A program made the position numbers and the translations under genes. Under the pieces are notes generated by a model. It ran no database searches, was not told where the DNA came from, and saw only the letters and a program-made list of their open reading frames with translations. Shown here one piece after another: positions 33,332-40,075 of a stretch of 50,554 nucleotides of DNA. The stretch comes from JBAZYK01 sp964582265 (lineage in GTDB: Bacteria; Patescibacteriota; Gracilibacteria; UBA1369), in assembly GCA_964582265.1 (NCBI GenBank), contig CAZOQT010000005.1, positions 1 to 50,554 of the forward strand. Direction: 5' to 3'. Position 1 is the stretch's first letter; each line of letters opens with the position of its first letter.

Positions 33332-34240
33332 CTAAAATTTATGTAATTTACCAACCAGATCACGATGATACTGGCCAAATTCGGTAATTTTACGCGCCCT
33401 ATTATTGTCCACAACCGGGCCCTCTTTACACATTCTTTCACCGTTTGGATCTGTACAGCATTGCCCACAAACCCCAAATCCGCACTTCATGTAGCGCTCA
33501 ATAGAAACCTGCGCATTAATTTTGGCCGCAAAGCACATATCAGAAATGCGCTTCATCATCATTTCCGGACCACAGGTATACACGCAGTCTATTTTTGCCG
33601 ATTTCACAGCCCTTGCTGCCTTTGCGGATTTAGCAGCCTTATGATCATTAATCAGCTTTTCCAAAATCAGCGTATTGTAGCCTTTTAATCCAACAGATCC
33701 ATCATCGGTCGTGATATGCAATTTCACGTTCTTTAATTTTTTAATACGATTGATGTAAAGCAAATGTTCTTTACTTCTCGCCCCAATCACAAAATCGACC
33801 TTACAGCCGGCTTTAACTGCAGTCACAGCCAAATTATAAAGTGGCGCCGCACCATATCCACCCGCCATCATAACCAGGTGTTGTCCCTTTTTAAATTCAC
33901 CGCCATCTCCAGCCGTAAAATGAGTACCATATGGACCTCGCACCCCTACCAAATCACCAGGCTTTAAAGTGTGCATGCGTTTAGAAAAAGGCCCAACCGC
34001 AAACATTGTCACCCAGAATTCTTTGCCATCATCATAAGCAATACTCATCGGCTTTTCATCTACACGCGGCAACCACAAATTAACAAATTGGCCAGGCTTT
34101 GACGGCTTACCATCCGCCGTTTTTAATTCATGCTTGAACACGAAAGTCTTAACGTAAGGCGTTTCTGTGATGATTTTTTTAATTGGGATTGATTTGGGGA
34201 TGTCGAATTTTTTTGAAATTTGAGCCATTGTTTCGCGCAT
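33332..34240 (-). CDS. pyrK: Dihydroorotate dehydrogenase electron-transfer subunit
   Basis: PyrK passes electrons from the type-1B dihydroorotate dehydrogenase to NAD+. It is 302 residues, longer than the usual 255-280. An N-terminal FAD-binding beta-barrel contains GQFVNLWLPRVDEKPMSIA, and the NAD-binding half has MMAGGYGAAPLYNLA. The 2Fe-2S cluster region is CGFGVCGQC followed by a fourth Cys in MCKEGPVVD. It overlaps the pyrD stop by one base (TAATG). Confidence 0.95.
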   Translation of the reverse strand: MRETMAQISKKFDIPKSIPIKKIITETPYVKTFVFKHELKTADGKPSKPGQFVNLWLPRVDEKPMSIAYDDGKEFWVTMFAVGPFSKRMHTLKPGDLVGVRGPYGTHFTAGDGGEFKKGQHLVMMAGGYGAAPLYNLAVTAVKAGCKVDFVIGARSKEHLLYINRIKKLKNVKLHITTDDGSVGLKGYNTLILEKLINDHKAAKSAKAARAVKSAKIDCVYTCGPEMMMKRISDMCFAAKINAQVSIERYMKCGFGVCGQCCTDPNGERMCKEGPVVDNNRARKITEFGQYHRDLVGKLHKF

Positions 34241-35193
34241 TAATTAAAATTCTGAAATTTTTTGGAGTAATCGCCGTTATGAGCTGTTCCACGCAGTTCA
34301 TCCAAATTCTTGATTTTATGCGCTTTACCCCACTGTTTCATTTCATTGGCGATCAGCCCAAAACAGGTTATATCTCGATAATAAACCGCTGTTCCAACGC
34401 CCACCAAAGTCGCACCAACCATAATCATTTCAAGAGCGTCTTCACCGGTTAAAATGCCGCCTGTTCCAATAATTGGAGTCTTTGGCACAGCTTTGTGAAT
34501 GTCGTAAACAGCCTTAATTGCTATTGGTTTGATGGCTGGACCGCTCACTCCGCCAACTTTGTTCGCCAAAATCGGTTCGCGGGTTTCCAGGTCTATCATA
34601 AGCCCAGGACCGACTGTGTTTATGGCTGTAATTCCATCCGCGCCGGCATCAACAACCGCGCGCGCAATTTCGGCAATGTTTAATACGTTTGGGCTTAACT
34701 TGATCACAATCGGCAATTTTGTGCGCGCACGAACCGCTGCAGTTACCGCAGCCGCATCCACTCTGGAACAGGAAAATGGCTTACCGAATTCATCTTCCAC
34801 ATTCGGACAAGAAATATTCACTTCAATAATGTCTGGCTTAAGCGCAGAAACCATTTCTGCCACTTCCGCAAAATGTTCAATTTTAGATTCAACAATATTG
34901 GCAATTAATGGAGCGGGTTTTTCTTTAAGATACTCACCAATTTCAATATGAGCCTTTTCTATTCCCGCATCCGGAAGCCCAACCGCATTAAGCATGTAAT
35001 GGTCGTTGGCAATAATAACCGGATTAGGATGCCCCTGATGCCCCTCTCGCCAAATTGATTTAGTGGTTACACCGCCCGCGCCGCCCTTTTTGACAACGCT
35101 TTTTAGGCTTGCACCGGTCACACCCAAAACACCAGATGCCAACACCAGAGGGTTCTTAAACTTCACGCCGCAAAAAGTAGTTTCTAGGTTCAT
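34240..35193 (-). CDS. pyrD: Dihydroorotate dehydrogenase, class 1B catalytic subunit
   Basis: The NAD-linked class 1B DHODH catalytic subunit oxidising dihydroorotate to orotate with FMN. It is 317 residues. NPLVLASGVLG starts the barrel. VNISCPNVEDEFGKPF carries the class 1 catalytic Cys129. The FMN phosphate site is IGTGGILTGEDALEMIMVGA. It is paired with pyrK in one operon. A separate class-2-like enzyme is encoded at 38871. Confidence 0.97.
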   Translation of the reverse strand: MNLETTFCGVKFKNPLVLASGVLGVTGASLKSVVKKGGAGGVTTKSIWREGHQGHPNPVIIANDHYMLNAVGLPDAGIEKAHIEIGEYLKEKPAPLIANIVESKIEHFAEVAEMVSALKPDIIEVNISCPNVEDEFGKPFSCSRVDAAAVTAAVRARTKLPIVIKLSPNVLNIAEIARAVVDAGADGITAINTVGPGLMIDLETREPILANKVGGVSGPAIKPIAIKAVYDIHKAVPKTPIIGTGGILTGEDALEMIMVGATLVGVGTAVYYRDITCFGLIANEMKQWGKAHKIKNLDELRGTAHNGDYSKKFQNFN

Positions 35194-35231
35194 GGATTTT
35201 GCTTATAAATTGGCACTGCCCCGCGCGCATT

Positions 35232-35261
35232 TATTTAAGCACTTTTACGAGCCCAACTCAA
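35232..35261 (-). promoter_or_regulatory. Possible minus-strand promoter of pyrD operon
   Basis: On the minus strand, TTGAGT, an 18-base spacer and TAAATA lie 39-68 bases before the pyrD start. The site is divergent from the cassette promoter at 35334, with 72 bases between them. Confidence 0.35.
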
Positions 35262-35333
35262 TGGTAGATTTTAGAAATTTTTAATGAAGAAAGCTTGATT
35301 TGGAATTAATGAAATCACCTGCTTTTCTTAATA

Positions 35334-35361
35334 TTGACATATAATTTAAATATGGTACAAT
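35334..35361 (+). promoter_or_regulatory. Strong promoter of the GC-rich cassette
   Basis: A perfect TTGACA, a 16-base spacer, and TACAAT with an upstream TGG (extended -10). It is among the closest matches to a sigma-70 consensus in the window and drives a transcript into the boxB/boxA-like leader. Confidence 0.75.
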
Positions 35362-35373
35362 CCCAACTCTGTT

Positions 35374-35410
35374 ATGCTTTAACAGCATGCAGAAGCCTTG
35401 CTCTTTAAAA
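35374..35410 (+). promoter_or_regulatory. boxB/boxA-like antitermination leader
   Basis: A small hairpin ATGCT-TTAAC-AGCAT (35374-35388) is followed by TGCTCTTTAAAA (35399-35410). The second sequence matches the rRNA-operon boxA (TGCTCTTTAACA in E. coli) in the order boxB then boxA, with +1 expected near 35368. boxA is bound by NusB-S10 and lets polymerase run through terminators. The match is by eye and the function is an inference. Confidence 0.6.
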
Positions 35411-35429
35411 ATTGAGAGTTTTGAGATGC
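35410..35429 (+). repeat. Left half of cassette inverted repeat
   Basis: AATTGAGAGTTTTGAGATGC. Its complement recurs at 36161-36179 with one TT and one G indel, 18 of about 20 positions matching. The two arms enclose the leader ORF and the GC-rich gene. Confidence 0.7.
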
Positions 35430-35436
35430 TTTCTAG

Positions 35437-35490
35437 CTTATGTGAGCAGCAAATTGCCAAATTCATTTGGTAGCTTGTTGCTCACACAAG
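35437..35490 (+). promoter_or_regulatory. Compound hairpin in cassette leader
   Basis: A 16-bp stem CTTATGTGAGCAGCAA / TTGTTGCTCACACAAG (one mismatch, one G-U) encloses a second hairpin CCAAA-TTCA-TTTGG (35457-35470). It sits between the boxA-like site and the leader ORF. It could be a processing or attenuation structure. Confidence 0.65.
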
Positions 35491-35511
35491 TTCTACGAAA
35501 GGAAAATACTT

Positions 35512-35601
35512 GTGACGAGCGATGATCGCATTTGCGACCGGTTTCGCACTTCCGCGATCTCTCATTACATGAATGTTACTAACTGGACCCTAGCCGCTTG
35601 A
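35512..35601 (+). CDS. Possible 29-codon leader peptide of GC-rich cassette
   Basis: GTG-started ORF of 29 codons (MTSDDRICDRFRTSAISHYM then NVTNWTLAA) ending TGA. AAAGGA lies 8 bases before the GTG, a good SD where host genes lack one. It ends 39 bases before the GC-rich gene. It could be a leader peptide for translational coupling, or chance. I see no tandem codon for a single amino acid that would mark classic attenuation. Confidence 0.45.
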   Translation: MTSDDRICDRFRTSAISHYMNVTNWTLAA

Positions 35602-35640
35602 CGTGGCTGGGAGGAATTCATTCCGAACGAGGACAATGAC

Positions 35641-36102
35641 ATGAAGACCATGACCGTTCCCGAGGTGATTCTGGCTGTCTCGACCGACTGCGGCGCATTC
35701 TTCGGCGAGGCGCGCTGCATGAGGATCAAGCCGGATGGCGAGATCCTCTACATCGACGAGACGGACGTCGGCACCATCAAGCTGTCCCAGGTGTCCGGCG
35801 TCGACATCCGCGCGGCATACGTCCTCGAGGACGGCCGCGCAGGTCTCGCGATCTTCGGTCGGATCACGGTCGACCTCCTGCCGCTCGTGCGCGAGATCGC
35901 CAAGAACGCCGGCAAGTACGGCAAGTTCAAGATCTGGAGGTGCTCGGCGCGCCGGACCACCGAGGTCACGCTCGTGACGACCAACGAGACCAGCGCGTTG
36001 TTGACCAAGAACTATTCTGACGTGGATCTCGCGTTCGACAACAACGGGAACCCCCAGTTGGAGGCCTTCGACAAGGAAGGAAACCTCGTCACGCTGTTCT
36101 AG
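35641..36102 (+). CDS. GC-rich orphan protein (153 aa)
   Basis: A 153-residue protein of unknown function with codon use unlike every other gene here: by hand count about 139 of 153 codons end in G or C, while the neighbours are AT-rich. The strong third-position bias shows that it is a real coding frame. GAGGA 7 bases before the ATG is a good SD. The sequence looks soluble and mixed alpha/beta: Val/Ile strands (DVGTIKLSQVSGVDIRAAYV), one clear helix (ITVDLLPLVREIAKNAGKYG), and three Cys (Cys17, Cys26 and one in KIWRCSARR). It ends in an acidic turn-rich segment (DNNGNPQLEAFDKEGN) reminiscent of a beta-hairpin tail. There is no signal peptide, TM helix or known motif I can name. It lies alone in its cassette, divergent from pyrD. 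Confidence 0.85.
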   Translation: MKTMTVPEVILAVSTDCGAFFGEARCMRIKPDGEILYIDETDVGTIKLSQVSGVDIRAAYVLEDGRAGLAIFGRITVDLLPLVREIAKNAGKYGKFKIWRCSARRTTEVTLVTTNETSALLTKNYSDVDLAFDNNGNPQLEAFDKEGNLVTLF

Positions 36103-36120
36103 ACGACGCGCTGCCACGGA

Positions 36121-36153
36121 CGCCGCGGGGGCGACGCAATCGTCCCCGCGGCG
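36121..36153 (+). promoter_or_regulatory. 14-bp GC hairpin after the GC-rich gene
   Basis: CGCCGCGGGGGCGA pairs with TCGTCCCCGCGGCG (one G-U) around CGCAA. There is no T-run, so by itself it is not a standard terminator. It would be a strong RNA 3' structure inside the inverted-repeat arms. Confidence 0.6.
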
Positions 36154-36160
36154 GACCGCC

Positions 36161-36179
36161 GCACTCTCAACTCTCAATT
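36161..36179 (+). repeat. Right half of cassette inverted repeat
   Basis: GCACTCTCAACTCTCAATT, the complement of 35410-35429 with two small indels. Paired in RNA, the arms would make an RNase III-type processing stem as around 16S rRNA; in DNA they could be terminal inverted repeats of an inserted element. Confidence 0.7.
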
Positions 36180-36235
36180 AAATGCTTTCGTTAAACCCCT
36201 GCTTGCAGGAGGTGACTACGAGAGGGCTAGGCATC

Positions 36236-36267
36236 GCGTCCCCCATACCGAAAGGTCGTGGGGGCGC
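36236..36267 (+). terminator. Hairpin with GNRA loop downstream of cassette
   Basis: GCG-CCCCCA pairs with TGGGGG-CGC (one bulged T), then an inner ACC-GAAA-GGT tetraloop stem. A short T-run (TTTGCT) follows. It is a likely transcription end or stable RNA end for the cassette. The 190 bases after it (to 36457) hold only CA-rich sequence with a GCGCATGCGC palindrome and no convincing gene. Confidence 0.5.
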
Positions 36268-36457
36268 TTTGCTATGCACCCCACCCACACAAGTTTTGCA
36301 CAACTTTCAAAAATGGCTGTCGGGGGTTTTTACAGCAGCGCTAAAAATGGCAAGCAAAAGCCACAAGCACACATGCCGCGCGCATGCGCACAAATACTCG
36401 AGAATACAAACCCATGTACACCACATGCACACATACCAGCTCAACTAAAATATAACC

Positions 36458-36793
36458 TTACTCTTTATTAATCTTATCTTCCAAATCCCTCAACAACTCA
36501 TCCGCCCTACGAACATTTTCCGCTGAAAATGGCGCATTCAAAACACCCACAACCTGATCCAGCAATTTACCAATTATCTCGCCAGGTTCAATACCAACAA
36601 CACTTTCTACACCCTGCTTCTTTGCCAAAGAATCATAAACCCTAGCTAATCTCTTTCTTAAATCCTTATCAATCTGACCAAATTCATCAATTTCCCTAGC
36701 TTCATCCTTTACAAAAACACCTGATCCTTCCTCTGCACTTGCCATATCTTCCAAGACTTCATCATCACAAACAGCGCCATCGATTACTGACAT
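36458..36793 (-). CDS. Small acidic hypothetical protein
   Basis: A 111-residue acidic, helical protein (EIDEFGQIDKDLRKRLARVY, EIIGKLLDQVV, RADELLRDLEDKINKE). I recognise no domain. It has host-like AT-rich codons, in sharp contrast to the cassette just downstream. It lies 72 bases after pyrC on the same strand and is probably co-transcribed with it. Confidence 0.6.
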   Translation of the reverse strand: MSVIDGAVCDDEVLEDMASAEEGSGVFVKDEAREIDEFGQIDKDLRKRLARVYDSLAKKQGVESVVGIEPGEIIGKLLDQVVGVLNAPFSAENVRRADELLRDLEDKINKE

Positions 36794-36865
36794 ATCTGTA
36801 AAAATTTAAAATACAACGAACTTTTTATCATTCGCGCGCTTAGAACACAAGGGATTTAAAGCCCC

Positions 36866-38272
36866 TCACCCCACAAACTCGACCTCTTTGCCAGGCCATC
36901 TGCCAAATTTATCGCGCCACTCATAATTAAGTTCGCCGGCAACAAAAGTCATAACCGGAAAGCCCTTCAACACCCAATTATGGAATGGCGACCAGTCAAC
37001 CTTAGTCCACAAATAGCGATGGCAAATGCGCTCCTCCAAATCAAGATCCACCACCGTTAAATCGGCATCATAACCGACCTCAATCGCACCTTTATGCGCG
37101 ATTCCAAACAAGCGCGCCGGATTAGCCGCGCACAGTTCAACCACTTTTTGCAAAGTTATAACCCCGGCATTCACTTCTGTTAATAAAAGCGGCAACATGG
37201 TCTGAACGCCCGGAACACCACTTGGCGCCTGCTCGTACGGCAACTGCTTTTCTTCAAGAGTATGCGGTGCGTGATCAGTCGCAATCATATCCACCGTACC
37301 GTCCTTTACCGCTTCCCAAAGGGCCACCTGGTCATGCGCAGACCTAAGCGGCGGATTAACCTTTACCAAATTTCCGTATTTTTCATAATCCTGATCAGTC
37401 AAAAACAAATGATGCGGAGTAACCTCCACACTCACATTTTGCTGTAAAGCTTTAGGCCCGCCATTTTTAAATTTACGGATGGATTCCAATTCCAACGCGC
37501 TCGAAACATGGCAAATATGCACGCGCGCGTCATACTTTTTAGCCAAATGCAGGACTTCTTTAACCGCCTCGTGCGCGCACTCTGCCGCGCGAATTTTGGA
37601 ATGGGTCGCCGCTTCTGCCCGCGCCAAAGATCCACCGTGTTCCGCTTCATATTTTTTAGCGTGCTCATCAATGCAACTGTTTAATTCCGCATGAACCGCT
37701 AACAGATGGGCATTTTTGGACTCGCCCTCCGGACCTTGCGGCCCTGCGTTTTCCGCCATGAACTTTTCCAGATCCTCTTTTTGATCCAGCAGAAGCCCAC
37801 CCGTGGAACTCCCCATAAAAATTTTCACACCGGCAATGTTTTTTAAATCCTTAATTTCTTCTACGTTTTCCCTCATCGCGCCAACATAAAAACCATAATT
37901 AATAAGCGCCTGTTTACCAGCCAATTTGCGCTTTTCATTCAAAGCTTTTTCATCGATTGTGGGCGGATTAGTATTCGGCATTTCCAAAACCGTGGTCACT
38001 CCACCAGCCAGCGCCGCCTTTGAACCGGTCAGCCAATCTTCTTTTTCCGGATTTCCCGGAGTTCTAAAATGCACGTGCACATCAATCAAACCTGGAAGTA
38101 AATATTTGCCTTCCAGATTGATAATCTTTTGCGAATTACCCATCGCTCCACCCAAATTCAACTCCTTGCCCCGTTGCACCTCCACAATTTTACCATCACT
38201 AATTATCACCGATCCCCAAAAAATTTCATTCGGCGTAACAATTTGCGCGTTAGTAAGGGCAAAAATCTTCAT
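36866..38272 (-). CDS. pyrC: Dihydroorotase
   Basis: Class I dihydroorotase, which closes carbamoyl-aspartate to dihydroorotate. It is 468 residues, on the long side. LPGLIDVHVHFRTPG has the metal-binding His pair and GVKIFMGSSTGG likely has the carbamylated Lys. NPPLRSAHD and the catalytic Asp in MIATDHAPHTLEEK are intact. Allantoinase is the main alternative family, but the presence of pyrB, D, E and F nearby decides for pyrC. Confidence 0.93.
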   Translation of the reverse strand: MKIFALTNAQIVTPNEIFWGSVIISDGKIVEVQRGKELNLGGAMGNSQKIINLEGKYLLPGLIDVHVHFRTPGNPEKEDWLTGSKAALAGGVTTVLEMPNTNPPTIDEKALNEKRKLAGKQALINYGFYVGAMRENVEEIKDLKNIAGVKIFMGSSTGGLLLDQKEDLEKFMAENAGPQGPEGESKNAHLLAVHAELNSCIDEHAKKYEAEHGGSLARAEAATHSKIRAAECAHEAVKEVLHLAKKYDARVHICHVSSALELESIRKFKNGGPKALQQNVSVEVTPHHLFLTDQDYEKYGNLVKVNPPLRSAHDQVALWEAVKDGTVDMIATDHAPHTLEEKQLPYEQAPSGVPGVQTMLPLLLTEVNAGVITLQKVVELCAANPARLFGIAHKGAIEVGYDADLTVVDLDLEERICHRYLWTKVDWSPFHNWVLKGFPVMTFVAGELNYEWRDKFGRWPGKEVEFVG

Positions 38273-38319
38273 AAAAAATAATTAAATAATAATCCCGCTC
38301 AATGCAGATTCTGTATTTA

Positions 38320-38718
38320 TTATTTTTTAACCTGAGTTTGAGTTTTTTGTGTATTTGTCTGGGTTGTTTGAGTTGAAGCTTTTTGACTTGATTGTTGAGA
38401 TTCAAGCCATTGCTTCATCATTGGTGGGAAATTTGCGTCATCACTATAAAACAGGGTACGTTTGCCATCACGAAAACCACCATTCAACATGCCATCCCAA
38501 AAGCGAACTTCTGAACGAAAAGTAATCAAGCTTCCAATAAGTCCAGCAGCCAACAAAATAACCGTCCACCTTAAAAGCTGCTTTGCTTTTAAGTTTTTAA
38601 CCATCCAGATGATCAACAAGATTGCACCAATGATAAACATCGCCATAAAAAGCGCGTGCAATGCATAACCGGCAAAAAAATAAAAATTATCTCCGCCGTT
38701 TTGGAATTGATACATCAT
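38320..38718 (-). CDS. Hypothetical membrane protein
   Basis: A 132-residue protein with two transmembrane helices (about residues 14-40 and 50-67), an RFWDGMLNGGFRDGKRTLFY segment outside the membrane and a Gln/Thr/Lys-rich tail. I do not recognise the family. It is 48 bases upstream of pyrC on the same strand and may belong to that transcript. Confidence 0.6.
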   Translation of the reverse strand: MMYQFQNGGDNFYFFAGYALHALFMAMFIIGAILLIIWMVKNLKAKQLLRWTVILLAAGLIGSLITFRSEVRFWDGMLNGGFRDGKRTLFYSDDANFPPMMKQWLESQQSSQKASTQTTQTNTQKTQTQVKK

Positions 38719-38796
38719 AGATGAAAAATTAGTTAAAAAATAACTGACGTCATTCTACTATGAAAGTAAAAAATCTGAAATATCAACAAAGACACA

Positions 38797-38824
38797 TTGC
38801 CAACACCCAATAAAAGCATAGAAT
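38797..38824 (+). promoter_or_regulatory. Promoter of second pyrD
   Basis: TTGCCA, a 16-base spacer and TAGAAT, 46 bases before the start codon of the second dihydroorotate dehydrogenase gene. Confidence 0.45.
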
Positions 38825-38870
38825 ATGTTGTGCTGCGTGCACAAACGCAAACAACTACCCTAACCCCCAT

Positions 38871-40022
38871 ATGCAAAACCCATTTATATCAGTCAGAAAC
38901 GGTTTCATAAAATTTGGGTATAAAACTTTTCTTAAACCAATTTTCTTTAAACGTGATCCAGAAGACGTACACGACTCCATGAATAAAGTTGGTAAAATTT
39001 TAGGCAGATTTGCCTTGGGCAGAGGCTTAACCAAAGCCATGTTTTATTATAAAAACCCAGCACTTGAACAAAATATTCTTGGCATTAAATTTCCAAATCC
39101 AATCGGACTGGCAGCGGGATTCGACAAAAACGCCGAACTTACCCAGATCTTGCCGGAAGTCGGTTTTGGCTTTGAAGAAGTTGGATCCATAACCGGTGAA
39201 TACTGTGCCGGAAACCCAAAACCTCGTCTTTGGCGTTTAAAAAAATCAAAAAGTTTAGTAGTTTACTATGGCCTTAAAAACGACGGCTGCGAAAAGATTT
39301 CCGCCCGCCTTGCAGAGCAAATCCAAAAACGGCCTTTTAAATTTCCGGTAGGAATCAGCATTGCCAAAACCAACAACGCTCAAACTTGCGAAACGCAGGC
39401 CGGAATAAAAGATTACGTTAAGGCTTTCAAGCACTTCACGCATATTGGCGACTACATCACAATCAACATCAGCTGCCCAAACGCCTTTGGCGGCGAACCT
39501 TTTACAGAACCACATAAACTGGAAGCGCTCTTAACCGAAACCGATAAAATTCCTTGCAACAAACCAATTTTCTTAAAAATTTCGCCGGATCTATCAAAGG
39601 AACAACTCGATCAAATTTTACAAATTGTCAGCAAACACAAAGTTGACGGCATCATCTGCGCCAACCTCACCAAAAAAAGAGAAAACCATAAAATTCACAA
39701 AGATGATTTTATGCCAGAAGTGGGAGGTATAAGCGGAAAAGTGCAGGAAGATCTTTCTAACGAACAGATCCGTTACATTTATAAAAAGAGCCACACGCTA
39801 CATCGCAAACTTGTGGTTATTGGCTGCGGCGGGGTTTTTACGGCCGAAGATGCCTATAAAAAAATAAAAGCCGGCGCGTCACTTATCCAGCTCATTACCG
39901 GTATGATTTACGAAGGGCCACAAGCCATCAGCAGCATCAATATGGGACTCGCTGAACTGCTTAAAAAAGACGGGTATAAAAATATCAGCGAAGCCGTAGG
40001 GACCTTTGAGGTTGGCCATTAA
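38871..40022 (+). CDS. pyrD: Class-2-like dihydroorotate dehydrogenase with catalytic Cys
   Basis: A second DHODH, 383 residues, of the class 2 (quinone-type) family by overall sequence. It has an N-terminal extension with DPEDVHDSMNK (the usual H-helix region), GIKFPNPIGLAAGFDKNAEL, and GFEEVGSIT. PKPRLWRLKKSKSL is typical of class 2. The catalytic position in INISCPNAFGG is Cys202, where class 2 enzymes normally have Ser and class 1 have Cys. VIGCGGVFTAEDAYKKIKAGASLIQLITGM is the FMN phosphate site. The gene ends in TFEVGH, encoded across a 13-bp palindrome copy. It could be a bona fide DHODH or a related dehydrogenase. Confidence 0.85.
   Translation: MQNPFISVRNGFIKFGYKTFLKPIFFKRDPEDVHDSMNKVGKILGRFALGRGLTKAMFYYKNPALEQNILGIKFPNPIGLAAGFDKNAELTQILPEVGFGFEEVGSITGEYCAGNPKPRLWRLKKSKSLVVYYGLKNDGCEKISARLAEQIQKRPFKFPVGISIAKTNNAQTCETQAGIKDYVKAFKHFTHIGDYITINISCPNAFGGEPFTEPHKLEALLTETDKIPCNKPIFLKISPDLSKEQLDQILQIVSKHKVDGIICANLTKKRENHKIHKDDFMPEVGGISGKVQEDLSNEQIRYIYKKSHTLHRKLVVIGCGGVFTAEDAYKKIKAGASLIQLITGMIYEGPQAISSINMGLAELLKKDGYKNISEAVGTFEVGH
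40001..40013 (+). repeat. 13-bp palindrome copy at end of second pyrD
   Basis: GACCTTTGAGGTT, one mismatch from the unit in rsmA and pyrB. It encodes part of the last codons of the gene. Confidence 0.6.
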
Positions 40023-40058
40023 ATTCTATTAAATTTAATTAAACTTTATCAACCACCC

Positions 40059-40071
40059 AACCTTTGAGGTT
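40059..40071 (+). repeat. 13-bp palindrome copy before CDF gene
   Basis: AACCTTTGAGGTT, a palindrome around a central TTG, 46 bases after the previous copy and 5 bases before the CDF start. Confidence 0.6.
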
Positions 40072-40075
40072 AAAT

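Noticed and set aside
35590..36177. 195-codon minus-strand frame over the GC-rich gene
   Set aside because: Long antisense frames are expected opposite a GC-rich gene. The plus-strand frame has the SD, the third-position bias and the matching promoter.
36182..36448. 88-codon plus-strand frame, His-rich at its end
   Set aside because: It starts within the cassette's right flank, runs over the GNRA hairpin, and its His/Thr run only reflects CA-rich DNA. There is no SD at its start and no codon bias.
38871..40022. Second pyrD as a decayed copy of the first
   Set aside because: It is intact, belongs to a different DHODH class, and has its own promoter-like site.
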